DNA of 64,000 nucleotides from Vespa crabro (Eukaryota > Arthropoda > Insecta > Hymenoptera > Vespidae), in contig NC_060955.1 in the NCBI RefSeq assembly GCF_910589235.1, positions 14,404,837 through 14,468,836 on the forward strand, given 5' to 3'. The notes under the pieces were generated by a model. That model saw only the letters and a list, made by a program, of their open reading frames with translations, was not told the origin of the DNA and did not search any database. A program made the translations under genes and the position numbers. How positions within the stretch are numbered: position 1 is the stretch's first letter; each line of letters opens with the position of its first letter. This document shows, piece after piece, positions 52,128 to 63,971 of the stretch.

Positions 52128-52479
52128 TTATTTCTTTCTATTTTTATCTTCTTTAGATATTTGGGTCTTCAGTATTTTGTCTTTCTTTACAGTTTTGTGC
52201 TTATTGGAAATAAGAACATTACGTAGTGTAGAATAAAGAAATCTTTTATTGACGGTCTCTCTAGGCTTTACCCATCCAGTAGGTCCCATTATTTCAGCTC
52301 TTTGTGCACCGAGTTTTGCTTCTTCAAGTAGAGCTTCAACTGCAAGTCTACATATATAATATTTAAATAAACATAAATTAATCTTAACATATATGTGTGT
52401 GTATATATATATTTTCTTTAAAGAGTATACTAATAAGATATTAAACATACTTATTTAATTCTTCATCATCCATATTCAT
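52128..52479 (-). CDS. POLR1D isoform-2-like small protein
   Basis: An 82-residue protein in two exons on the - strand, 52451-52479 and 52128-52347, joined in phase 2. The N-terminus reads MNMDDEELNKLAVEALLEEAK, which is followed by RAEIMGPTGWVKPRETVNKRF and a lysine-rich tail. It matches the short alternative product of the vertebrate POLR1D locus (acidic start, ELLKEAK, RAETMGPMGW, NKRF). That product is not the RPAC2 polymerase subunit and its job is not settled. The second in-frame ATG, two codons later, could also start translation. It is head-to-head with the MPND-like gene across 1.2 kb. Confidence 0.85.
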
Positions 52480-53000
52480 TGCCTTTTATTACGAATTAGT
52501 AAGCCTAAAAAGAATATGATATAAAAAGAAACGGTAAATCTATAAAGTAAGAAAACTAAATTAAATGCGAAATTTAAATATTAAACATGTATGTACAATG
52601 TAAGTATATGAACTTACGAAAACAGAAAAGAAATTCTTATACTTATAAAAATATCAAACTCAATGAGCAAATTATAAAAAATACATTATACAATCCGGTA
52701 AAAAAAAGATTGATAGTACACTTTGCTACAAGATGTCAATACCTTAACAAGATTTATTGCTGTATTCTAATATACACTAGATTCACTGGTCAACTTATTA
52801 GAATTGAAATGAATCAATTATATTTTTTGATAAAGTTATGATCAAATATATCACTATACACTATATATCACTCATACACTAAATGATATTAAACTACGAT
52901 AAATAACGATGACAAAATGACATCCTCTTCTGCTTAGTTTACCAATTCCCACCATCGTTGAACTTTTCTAGCTGTCACTAGTGGTCGCAACTGATATGTA

Positions 53001-53066
<66 letters not shown>

Positions 53067-53715
53067 TCAATAAACCTTATATTTATTCACAGTGTGCTCA
53101 ATTCGCAGTGCAACATGTATGCAAGTGCAGGATACCAAACCTTTAACTGTAAACTACATACATACATATCTATATCTCTAAAGAAAAACATGAATAAATG
53201 GTGTTTATACTCTATGAAATTTTTTCTTTCGTTTACTAGGTAGCGTCCTAGTCGAAATTGTTCGAAACACCATTGCATTTATTTTATTGTAGAAGTATAC
53301 GGGAATTTATATTGTACAATTTTAGCAAGATTTTTTCTCGGCTTTCGATTTACGTACATTTATTTGTGTCGTATATAAATAAAAATTGTAAATTTTGAGA
53401 TGTTAATAATATTAAAAATTTTTTTTTCTCAAGTATAAAAATATCACATCTCAAGCCGTTAGTTTGAAGTATTATTTTCGCAATCATCCTTACGTTTGGT
53501 GTTTGTTGTTAATATAGTGCGTTTTGATGCTCATAATTTTATTCAAAATCAAAATAATGTTTATTACTATTTTTTGTACTATTTTTATATAGGAATATAG
53601 GATAATGAATGTTTCCAAGAAACAACTTGGCAAGATGACAAAGACTCGAATCTCGTGAATTTTTCATTTATCATTCCTTTTTCTGTTAATTTTTATACAT
53701 TTTGTATAACGGAAG
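52480..53715. other. Intergenic region between divergent POLR1D-like and MPND-like genes
   Basis: This probably holds both promoters and 5' UTRs. It contains a (TG)(TA)n microsatellite at 53000-53063 and no coding frame of note. Confidence 0.5.
53000..53063. repeat. (TG)n-(TA)n microsatellite
   Basis: A few TG units lead into about 27 TA units. Confidence 0.95.
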
Positions 53716-54198
53716 ATGTCACAAACGACAGAAATAGTACAAATATCTGGAGAAATTATAGAGGAAGGACATGAAAAAACCCAGGTCAATGCTCCGCTGC
53801 AAGTAGTCAGAGTACCTGTCAAACATACCAATCTTGGTATACGTAGTCATGCAATGTACATATATATAAATATTTTTGTTTAACGAAATATAAAATAAAT
53901 ATCATATCTATGTAATTGCAGATTGTGTATCTCTTTAACATAATGCTATGTTTTTAATGTCCAATATTTTTTTTAGGGACATGAGTACAATGGTTGAGCT
54001 AACATCATTCAGTACACTTGGAAAAATACAACCCTTTTTGGTTACAATCACAACCACTGCTGCATTATTAGTTGATTTGCATTGTCACTTAACTGACAAA
54101 GAAGTATGTGGATATTTGGGTGGACATTGGGATATTAATTCACATAGTAAATATATTTTGTGTATATATATATATTATTAATATATATATAAGTAATT

Positions 54199-54244
<46 letters not shown>

Positions 54245-56114
54245 AATTTTATTTCCATATTAAATGATAATATATAAAGAATTATATTGTTCATCAACTC
54301 AGATCTATCTATAACTTGCGCATTTCCATGTCGATATTCTGGCAAAGATAAATCAGCTGCAGCTGCTGTAGAAGCAGAAATTGCAAAAGCTATGGAATGG
54401 AAACATGTAACCCTCGTTGGTTGGTATCATTCTCATCCTAGATCACATGCTTCGCCATCTCTCAGAGATGTTGATGCGCAATTAGATTATCAAATTAAAA
54501 TGAAAGGACCTAGTGATAATGGTTACATGCCTTGTGTTGGTTTAATATGCTGTGAGTTTTCTTTTTTCTCACTTTTTCTGCTATTATTTGTTTAAAGAGT
54601 TTAATATCAATTTTTAATATAATTATAGCTCCTTACAACATGGATGGTAATTGTTATGAATCAAATTTTAATGTCTTTTGGTCACTGCCACCTCCTGAAA
54701 ACCGACCTCATGAATATCCACGCCCTATGCTTCTTAGTTATACTTTGTCTCAAGAGCATTTTCTTGCTCAAGATACATTAGAAGAAATAGTAAGTTAAAT
54801 ATCTGTGATTAAATAGAATATTGAATTGATAAAGTATGACGATTCTGTACTACTTCCTTTCAGAGGCGATGCATAGAATATTATAGAAGCGAAGGAGGTA
54901 TCGATTTTACTACTAATTTTAATAACAATACTACGTATCTTGAACGTTTAAGAGTAAGTTAATAAAATCATTTAATAGTTTATAGAAAAAATAGGAATAG
55001 AGAGAATTATATTTTTATTTTTATTATGCAGTGTTCTTTAGCATCCAAATTACCTGGACGTAATCGTGCTAATGGATCTTACTGGGATATAATCAGAGAA
55101 ATGATTTGTCCTGGTTCAAAAGATGGGAATACACCAGAGTTTCTTACTGTTAAATTTCCACTTGTACCAGTTTCGGAGTCTCTTGTTCCTCCAGTCCCAC
55201 CTGGTATCAATCTTCCAACATACAATGCAGCAGTCTTTCTGGCACCTGTAAATTTTAAACCTGACAGTGCCATAATTACACCAACATCTAAACCATTCGT
55301 TATGCAACCATCTACTTCTAGAGACAATGTCAGAAAAGATAATGCTACGGGGACAGATACGGCATCCTTAACACAAATAAAAGATGGAAATACTGCCATC
55401 TCAAAACATATGTCGCAACCAGAAATGATCCGAAGTTTTCAATCGGGTGAGCTTACGGTTTCAGTGAAAAACACAAAATGCGATTATGATTTTGCTGCTA
55501 CAGATTTTGCCAAATTACCCAATCCTGTTGGAGTTGATATTACGGGTAATAAAAATCGGACCACAACTACCCCAGATTTTCCTTTAACAGATATTACACA
55601 ACAAATTACAAAGTTTCAAGACTTTACAAAATTAACGAATTTCTCTGCTGCCGATTTAGCAAAGTTATCTGGTTTCCCAATGCCCGATTTTTCAAGAACA
55701 TCGTCGCCTTCGCCATCGACATATATGAGAAATATAGCAAATTTATTCGGTCCTTTTGGTAAGGTTTCACCCGCGAGAGAAACAGATGGTACGGAACGTA
55801 AAATAAATGAATTTTCAATTGGTGAAGTGACTCAATCGCCATTTAAACCGACGTCAGGAACCGCAGATCTTGGAAAAAATTTCTCTATTGGTGCGGAGGA
55901 TTATTCTAGTGGGAAAAAATTAGACATTCAAAATGATTCTAAACTTAGTCGATCAAATGAATATCAAGGGACTGAAGATCTATCAAATTCTTCAAGCATT
56001 AAATCTGATTTTGGCGGCATGCTTGATATGACCAATTTGCATAAAAAGCAACAACAATCTCAAATCGGCGATATCAATGATACATCACTTAATTTATCGA
56101 AAGACCGTCAATAA
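53716..56114 (+). CDS. MPN-domain JAMM metalloprotease-like protein (MPND/CG4751-like)
   Basis: A 630-residue model in six exons: 53716-53855, 53977-54146, 54303-54551, 54629-54789, 54864-54953 and 55032-56114. MPND proteins carry an MPN+ (JAMM) zinc-protease fold of the deubiquitinase type; substrates are not established here. The zinc motif is complete: Glu89 in KEVCGYLGG, then His146-Ser-His148-Pro and seven residues to Ser156 and Asp159 (HSHP through PSLRD). SPYNMDG and FWSLPPPENRPHEYP are family-specific. The last exon adds about 270 residues of disordered, Ser/Thr/Lys-rich sequence without a known domain. No separate N-terminal domain precedes the MPN fold, only about 60 residues. The first junction is the weak point: the obvious donor at 53837 gives a stop codon, while a poorer GTACAT donor at 53856 keeps the frame. 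Confidence 0.85.
54161..54241. repeat. TA-rich microsatellite in an MPND-like intron
   Basis: Interrupted TA runs of about 80 bases between exons 2 and 3. Confidence 0.9.
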
Positions 56115-56821
56115 TTCTTATCTAACATTGATCAATTTGTTTGACAATTGAGTATGTAAACATTGCGAACCTTTATAGTATACTCTATGAATCTGTGTAT
56201 ATGCGTTCGCGCACATGTGTTTAAATAATCATATTTAAAGACTCTTGTGTCTAACTGCATTTTTATATTTTCGTTTATTCTTTATCAATGAAACATTATC
56301 TTTTTTTATAAACAAAAATGCTTCTCCTATCTTCTATGTGTATGTATATACATTTTTACCATACATTGAAAATGACATTTAAAAAAAAAAGGAAAAAGTA
56401 AATTATATTTGCGATATTGTAAAAGTACTTTACACAAGATATTAACGCAAGTATTGATTAAATTTTGAGATAAATAATTGATAACAAAAGAGGGCGCTGG
56501 ATGGCGCATTAGAACGAACATGGTTTTTACGCATCATGTCACGTTATATTTTTACACACTATTTCGTGTAAATGAAAAAAAAGTATAATTTGTTTTTCGT
56601 TTCTTGAAATTATATTTCGATATAATATCATTTTTAATTATTTCTTTTTATATAGTGATATAAACACAAAAGTATATGGTATGTGAAAGTGAATGATATA
56701 TTTTTAACTTGGACCCACTAAATAGGCTATGTTGCAAGTTTAAGTAGTAATCTGAATATAATTTGGAAAAAGAGAAGGATAATTAAATATTAGCTGAAAA
56801 TATTTATATCCATAAAAAGAA
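56115..56821 (+). other. Intergenic region between MPND-like gene and OTUD6B
   Basis: About 700 bases of AT-rich DNA between two genes in the same direction. It should hold the MPND-like 3' UTR and the OTUD6B promoter. A CpG- and GCGC-containing patch at about 56490-56530 is the only local change in composition. Confidence 0.5.
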
Positions 56822-58043
56822 ATGGATGAATTACCACTTACCGAAAATCAGTTATTACAGAAACATAAACGAGAACGGAGAGAATTACAAGGTACTTTAT
56901 TGACGTAGTACTTTTATTAATTCTAATTTACTTTTGTGTTAACATCACAATAAAAATATAAATATTTTTCAGTCAAAAATACTTTATATGGCTATATTGT
57001 AGTTAAAACAGTTATAATGCTTAAATAATGTATCTATATTATATATCGCAGCTCAGATACAGGTATTGAAGAAATCAATCTGTAAAGGTGATAAAAAGAA
57101 GAAAAAAGAAGTTACAGATGAAATTGCACGTAAAGAAGAAAATTTAGAAAGGAAGCAAGATGAAGAATTAGCAAGGTGGAAAATATCCCAAGTTGCACTG
57201 AATGATACAGATGCAGAGAATTTAGAAGAAACATGTGATATAAATGATATAGAATCGAAAGAATCTGAAAGAATACGACAGAGAACTTCTAAAGCTCAAC
57301 GAAGAAGGTATAAAAAAGAAAATGCAGAAAGAGAACGTAATCAAAGAATTATAGAGCAGGAAGCATTTGATATATATGGTAAAAGAAATGTTGAGATGCA
57401 ATCTATACAAAAAATTCTTTACGAACGTGATTTAACGTTATATGAAATTCCAAGTGATGGTCATTGGTATGTTACATAATGTGTAATATTTTAAAAATAT
57501 GTATAAATAATGTAGAATTAATACATGATCATTTATTTCTTTCATTTCAGTTTATACAATGCAGTTGCACATCAACTTAAAATACTTGGAGATATTCCAT
57601 TTAGCCTATGTGATCTAAGAATGAAAACTGCCATATATTTAAAACAAAATAGAAATGATTTCTTACCATTTATTTCAAATCCAGATTCTGATCAGTTATT
57701 GTCACCTGAGCAGTATGAAAAATATTGTAATGACATAGTTGAAACTTGTGCTTGGGGTGGTGCAATTGAGGTAATTATTCTAATAAGTTTTTCTATAAAT
57801 CTTATAATATTGTAGAAAGTGTCATATGTATATATTGTAAATATGTGTCTAATACAGTTGCAAGTACTGTCGCGTATTTTGGAACGTCAAATTGAGGTCA
57901 TCCAAGCAACAGGTACCCCCTATATCGTTGGAGATGAATTCAGTAAGAAAAAAAGAATAATATTAACTTACCATCGTTACATGTATGAATTAGGTGCTCA
58001 TTATAATTCTGTTACAAAATTTGTAAAAGAAGATGAAAGCTGA
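56822..58043 (+). CDS. OTUD6B: OTUD6B-type OTU-domain deubiquitinase
   Basis: A 296-residue model in four exons: 56822-56891, 57052-57466, 57551-57770 and 57858-58043, phases closed to TGA. OTUD6-type enzymes are cysteine proteases that remove ubiquitin; OTUD6B is tied to translation control and proteasome assembly in animals. The first 140 residues form a charged coiled coil (KHKRERREL, KKKKEVTDE, then SKAQRRRYKKENAERERNQR). The OTU core follows: DGHCLYNAVAHQL carries the catalytic Cys162, whose codon is split by an intron, with Asp159 next to it. CAWGGAIELQVLSRIL is the conserved middle block, and the catalytic His283 is in GAHYNSV near the C-terminus. Length matches the human protein of about 290 residues. 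It is tail-to-tail with KARS. Confidence 0.95.
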
Positions 58044-58263
58044 TCATACATTCTATTATACTTAAACAACATTTATCTTAATACGACCATGAATGTATTA
58101 TATAACGTGATAAATAATTCTGATTTAATTTTACATACATTAGATTTATTAAATATATTAAGATTGATAAGTACGTTAAAATAACTAATAGTATCCAATA
58201 CTTAATTTTCTCAAATCATGCAAATATTATGACTATATTAATGTTTTATAGATTTAATATGGT

Positions 58264-58269
58264 AATAAA
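58264..58269 (+). terminator. Candidate poly(A) signal AATAAA of OTUD6B
   Basis: The canonical hexamer lies about 220 bases after the OTUD6B stop codon. Confidence 0.45.
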
Positions 58270-59148
58270 ATACAATAGTCAAATCCATCATTTTATTATT
58301 ATTATTAATGCTTGTGATAAAACTTTACATTTTCATAAGTTTTAAATATTTTTTTATAGAAATTTATTTTTTAAACATTAAAGCGGTTTTAATATTAACA
58401 TATAAATTATTATGTTTAATTAAACGAGCTAAAATCTAAAAATGTTTTTAAAAATATATAAATAAGAATAAAAGTAATACATGTTATAAAAATTAATTAA
58501 TCAATAAGTCTTTTATTTTGCTTACCCAATCATAAAAAAACTTATTTTACATGAAATTGAATAAAAGTGATCTACTAACTTGATAAAATTCAGGTATTAG
58601 GAATTTTTAGAAAAGATCAATCAAAGAAATGTAGTAATTTATTAAAGAACAATTACGATGCTGTAAAAATATCATCTAAATGCACAGTACATATCAACAA
58701 TGTCCTAAAATAAACATTTAGTACTCTCTATATTAGATAATAACATTCTAATATTTTAATATTTTAATCAGCAAGATAGACGTTGCTGGTTATTTCTTGC
58801 TTACCTATATTTAATTTATTTACTCATACTTTTTTGTGTATAGATTAACGTATTGATCAGTGACAATACGAACTACCAATTATTAATATATCTTGCAGTC
58901 TAAGTATTAGATATTCTCCCCCTCTCTGTTTACATCATAAAATGCATATATTATATAAATAATATTAAATACCATGAACATATTTAAGTCAGAGGAATAA
59001 GTTACGATATACCAATATTGTAAATATCAATCTACGTATCAACATTTCCATGTATCAACGTTTCCATGTGAAATAAATAATATACAAGAAGCATGATTAT
59101 TATTCTTTATGACATTAATTTATTTAGTTTGTATAATAACTGTAATAT

Positions 59149-59154
59149 TTTATT
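59149..59154 (-). terminator. Candidate poly(A) signal of KARS
   Basis: TTTATT on the + strand (AATAAA on -) lies about 40 bases beyond the KARS stop codon. Confidence 0.5.
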
Positions 59155-59194
59155 AAATCTTCTGTGGATTAGTATAAAAGATAAAAGTTTTTCA

Positions 59195-61966
59195 TTATTT
59201 TTCACAAGACTCTTTAATGTTGTCATTAGACGAATCTTCAAACATTGATCTATTTTTTATGTTTGGTTCATCTGGTTTCATGGCTGGAAACAGTAATACC
59301 TCCTGAAAAGAATATTTAGTATTAAGTATGATATACATTTTTTGTTGAAATTATACTATATAAATATTACCTTAATATTATTTGAATCCGTCAAAAACAT
59401 GCATAGTCGATCTATACCCATTCCCCAACCTGCAGTTGGAGGTAATCCATATTCTAAGGAAGTACAGAAATTTTCATCTACCATTTGTGCTTCATCATCT
59501 CCTGCTGCTTTATCTTTTGCTTGTTGTTCAAATCTGAAAAAAATTAAAAACAAAGAAAATTCAATAGAAATGTTTCCTTCTTTGAGTTGGAAGGAGAAGT
59601 GAAAAGTAAAAAATACCTTTCTCTTTGCACTAGGGGATCATTTAATTCTGTATATGCATTACAGATTTCTTTCTTCATAATAAATAACTCAAATCGTTCT
59701 GTAAGACCTGCATCTGAACGATGCCATTTAGCTAACGGAGACATTACTTGTGGATGATCTAATATGTAAGTAGGATTTATGCATCTTTTTTCTATAAATT
59801 CCCCAACGAGCTGTCAATATTAGAAATATTACGATTTAATCAATAAACTTGTCCGTTATATTGAAATTCTTTTATATTAATATAAATACCTACTTTATCT
59901 AATAACCTGGCAGTTGTTCTTGGTGGAGGACACTCAATATCATGTTTTACACAAAGATCATTAAGCATTGTATTAGCTTCCAACGTATCAAGCTTATCAG
60001 CATCAGGTAATTTTACTTCCAAAATTTCCTCTAAAGTTTTCATCATGGATATCCGTTTAAATGGAGGTGTAAAATCTATTTCTACTACTTCACCATCAGG
60101 TCCATTTGGATGATACAGTAATTTATAACTACCATGAATAGCTTTTACCATTCCAGAAAGCATATTTTCTGTAATAGACATGAGATCATAATAGTCAGCA
60201 TAAGCCATATAAAATTCACATGTCGTAAATTCAGGATTATGCGTCATGTCAATGCCTTCATTTCGGAACTGTCTACCAATTTCATAAACTCTGTCTATAC
60301 CACCAACAACCAACATCTATATAATAAAATAAAAATTTGTTTATTAAGAAGAATGTAAAGACTGTTTGTAAAAGTATGTAAATAAATCATACCTTGTGAT
60401 AAAGTTCTGGAGCAATTCTCATATACAAATCCATATTTAATTCATTATGATGAGTAACAAAAGGTTTGGCTGTAGCACCTCCAGCTATCATACTCATCAT
60501 AGGAGTCTCAACTTCTAAGAAACCTAATTCATCCAAAAATTTACGCACATATGCAATTATTTTCGCTCGAATGTAAAATATTAGTCGCACTCTGTCATTT
60601 AAAATAAGGTCTAAATAACGTTGACGGTATCTTGTTTCCTAAAGATATAAAAGTTTAGTATATATTAAAAAGATGCAATCTATACATTTATTAGTATTTA
60701 AAATATTTACCTTATCTTTTAATCCAAAATGAAGATGCGGTAACATATGCAAACAAGGCGTAAGAAGAGTAATACTTTTTGGCATAATAGAAAATTCTCC
60801 TTTTTTGGTTTTTCCAGGATTTCCAATTACGCCGATTATGTCGCCTCTCCTAATTTTGAATGTGTCCTTAGCAAATTTATCTTCTCCTTCATAATGTCTT
60901 GCATTTGCCATTACTTGTATTTTAACACCCTCTCCTCTAAGGTCATAAAAAATAAGTTTGGCTCCAGACTCTCGTATTGCATGTACACGACCAGCTATGC
61001 TATGAATTTCTTTCTCAAGAATTTCTCCATCTTTTACAACAGAACTAAACTTTTCAATAAAATTTTCTAATGAAATTGATACATTAAACTTATGTGGATA
61101 TGGATGTTCATTTGCAGCTTTAAGTTGTTCAATTGCTTGAGTTCTCAGCTTAAAATACTCCTAGAAATAAAAACAAATATGAGATATATGTGAAAAAGAA
61201 GTACTTTTTGTGCCTTAGTACAAGCCTACGTTGTAACTTAATATGCTAATATTCTTTACATTTGGATTGATTTCTTCTTCTTTAATAGCCTTTTTCTCTA
61301 AAGTTTTAACAGGAATCTTCTTTGTTTGTGCATTTTCAACTTCTTTTGTAACCCTTTCTGCTTCTTTTACTGCTTTTTCATTTAATTTCTGTTCTGCTTT
61401 TAAACGTATCTTTAACTCCCTAAAAATAATAGATAAAGCAATATATAAAGCAACGAATTTTTTCTTTGTACCATTATGATAAACATCTTCTATATAAGTA
61501 CACACGTTGTAGAAAATCGGCTTGAAGTTATTTGATAGAATGTTGCTTCAATTTTAGTGATATGCGATTTATTTAATACTCTTACAGACTGATGAATATA
61601 AGTAAAAACTTTGGTTAGATTACTTAACATAATTACAAAATGCTCATTATATGTTTACTTATCATACGAGATGTATACATGTGTCTACAATAAGAACATC
61701 GGATCAAATATTTTTCGTAAAGTTATCACTATTTTTACATAGAAAATAATTTCTCAAACTAGCCAACCGTTCATAAAGCAACGTGGCCAGTCTATACAAA
61801 GACTGATCACCAATACGTCAAAATCATAGAATATTAACGAACACGGACAAGCATTATTTTACATTTTCATGAAATCTTTATTAACAAAAATATGAAATAA
61901 TATTTGCACTACTTTTAATTGATTTACTTACTTTTTGGAAAGCTTTTCTTCCGTTACATCAGCCAT
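59195..61966 (-). CDS. KARS: Lysyl-tRNA synthetase
   Basis: A 592-residue class II lysyl-tRNA synthetase in eight exons on the - strand: 61932-61966, 61260-61419, 60711-61160, 60393-60638, 59894-60316, 59617-59810, 59371-59533 and 59195-59302. It charges tRNA-Lys in the cytosol and, in animals, joins the multi-synthetase complex. The N-terminus MADVTEEKLSKKELKIRLKAEQK is the lysine-rich tRNA-binding helix of animal enzymes. An OB-fold anticodon domain follows (AGRVHAIRESGAKLIFYDLR). Then come motif 1 (FLDELGFLEVETPMM), motif 2 (YEIGRQFRNEGIDMTHNPEF) and motif 3 (GWGMGIDRLCMFLTD). Length matches the human cytosolic form of 597 residues. I saw no clear mitochondrial leader exon, though vertebrates make one by alternative splicing. 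Confidence 0.97.
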
Positions 61967-62272
61967 CGCAAAAGTCTCATACAGATGTTGGCGAAACTGA
62001 ATATTCGTTAATCATTTTTGCCTTTCCATCTATTTCAAATATACTAAAATATGATTTGTAAATATTCATAAAATGAAAAAATTAAATCAACTAACAATTA
62101 TTTGATACTTTCACATAAAAATCATGGGTATTACATTTTATAAATATCTGATGAACTAAATCAGTTTCAATTTACGCGCCATTTCTTAAATTTTAGAATA
62201 TAGGAAAATTTGTTGTCATGACAACCAAATTTGTTGATATTTAACACAAAAGAGATTGGAACTATTTAAAAT
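61967..62272. promoter_or_regulatory. Bidirectional promoter interval between KARS and DNAAF6
   Basis: Only 306 bases separate the two divergent start codons, so both 5' UTRs and core promoters must fit or overlap here, unless upstream noncoding exons lie elsewhere. The stretch is AT-rich; a TTGTTGTCATGACAACCAA palindromic word at about 62211-62229 is near the middle of the DNAAF6 side. Confidence 0.6.
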
Positions 62273-63971
62273 ATGGATAGTTTTTTTGGATATAAAGAAA
62301 TACAAGCATTACGAAACCTAATATCCCCTTCGAAGGACGACTCGGATTCTGAAGAATTGTATCAAAATGAAGTAAAGAGAAAAGGTGAATTATTATTTTT
62401 ATAAAAATAAATTATATAAAAGAAAGATTTCACAATATAAAAATGATTATATTTTCATTTGGAATATTGCATCATTATTAAATAAAAGTATTGTTTCTCC
62501 TAAAATCCTAATTCTTGATTTATTATATGTATTTTATATAAAATTAACAAAACTTATCATAGACAAAATAAATAACACTAGATATGGAAATAAATCGTAC
62601 CAATCCACAAAAAAATTATTAAATTCAGCATGTAAAGACATTTATTAGTTTCATACACATACATATCACTTTTAATTAAAATTTCATCATGTCCTATTAT
62701 ACATACTATTAAGCTTCTTAAACTGTAAATTGCGATCTCATATGGGGACGCGTAATTGAATGTGGAGATTCCGAAAAATTTGATAACAGTAAAAGATTTT
62801 TGAATGCATAACGACTACAAATCCATTCAAAATCAAACGCATAATAAATCAAGATTTTTATTTGTATACTTATTACGAAGTCGTGTAAAAATTTCTCAAG
62901 CGAAAAAGAGTCGCGAGTAGAAAAAATTTAAGCCCTGTTTTAGACTATTTAAATTCATTAACAATCGCTCCATGTTTAAAAACAAAAGTCCTTCAGCTCT
63001 CGATAGTTTTAAATAATGGAATCGTTTCCTTTTACATTATTGAGTGTGCACGTAGGGGCACGGGCAGTCAATTGCCCACCTATGATTTAAATAATAATAA
63101 TTTATAATTAAAATGATGACTACATTAGTTATTTTTATTTTTAGGTCCAGGCGATATAGAAGTTCAGAAAGATGTACTTTTTAATAATTTAAAGCCACAC
63201 ACTCCTCTTGAAGAAAAAGATGACATTTGGCATTCATCGGAAATACACACTCTTCCTATATCTGAAATAAATGATCCAAGGAAAGTACCAGACTATGAAA
63301 TCAAATTTAAACAATCAGTGAAAACAGAAGATATTTTTTTAAATGTTAGTTTATTAGTACATTATCTTATCTAGGAAAAAAGCATTTTTAAAAATATTAA
63401 TAATATTGAACTGTGTCATTTAGATGGGTTTTAAAACACCTGGCACTGCATCTTGCGAATGGATTTCCGTGTTAATAAAACTTCCTCAAGAAGTTCAAGA
63501 GAAAATTGAATTGTCCGTTGAATCAAAGATAGTTGATGTGCGTAGTCCTAAGTAAGTAAATGATGTTTTCTTCTTAAATAATATGTATTTATCTTGTTGG
63601 ATTTAATATTTATTATTATATGTATTAAATTTTAAAAAATAATACAAATTTTATATGCTTTTGTATTAATATTAGAGTAAAGTGCATATCTTTTCGTCGA
63701 AATCTCTTGTACTTTATATGACAAAAATTGTACTTTTATCATTCTTAGTAATCTATTTTTTAAGCACTACTATCAGGTGTTTAAATTTAAAAACTACTAT
63801 CATCTTTCTTTCTAAACATTAATTGTATAATGCTTTCACAGATACCGATTGCATCTTCCAACACCTCATGAAGTAAATCCTAATGCATCACATGCAAAAT
63901 GGCATAACGATACGGACACATTAGAACTCACTTTACAACTCGTACGAGAATTAGATGACATAAACTTTTAA
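62273..63971 (+). CDS. DNAAF6: DNAAF6 / PIH1D3 axonemal dynein assembly factor
   Basis: A complete 189-residue model in four exons: 62273-62384, 63145-63344, 63424-63551 and 63842-63971, phases closed to TAA. DNAAF6 acts with HSP90 and HSP70 as a cytoplasmic co-chaperone in pre-assembly of outer and inner dynein arms, so in insects it should matter in sperm and in ciliated sensory neurons. The N-terminus (FGYKEIQALRNLISPSKDDSDSEE) and the block DIWHSSEI then PDYEIKFKQSVKTEDIFL match PIH1D3. The C-terminal half is a CS-like beta domain ending ETLELTLQLVRELDDINF, as in the human protein. Its head-to-head arrangement with KARS is noted separately. The window ends 29 bases after the stop codon. 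Confidence 0.93.

Larger units (their letters stand above)
58044..59194. other. Intergenic DNA between convergent OTUD6B and KARS
   Basis: About 1.15 kb of AT-rich DNA that should hold both 3' UTRs. No coding frame or structured element was seen. Confidence 0.55.

Noticed and set aside
55079..55399. - strand 106-codon frame in the MPND-like last exon
   Set aside because: It is antisense of a well-supported coding exon with no family features.
59342..59602. + strand frame over KARS exon 7
   Set aside because: It is antisense to motif 3 of lysyl-tRNA synthetase.
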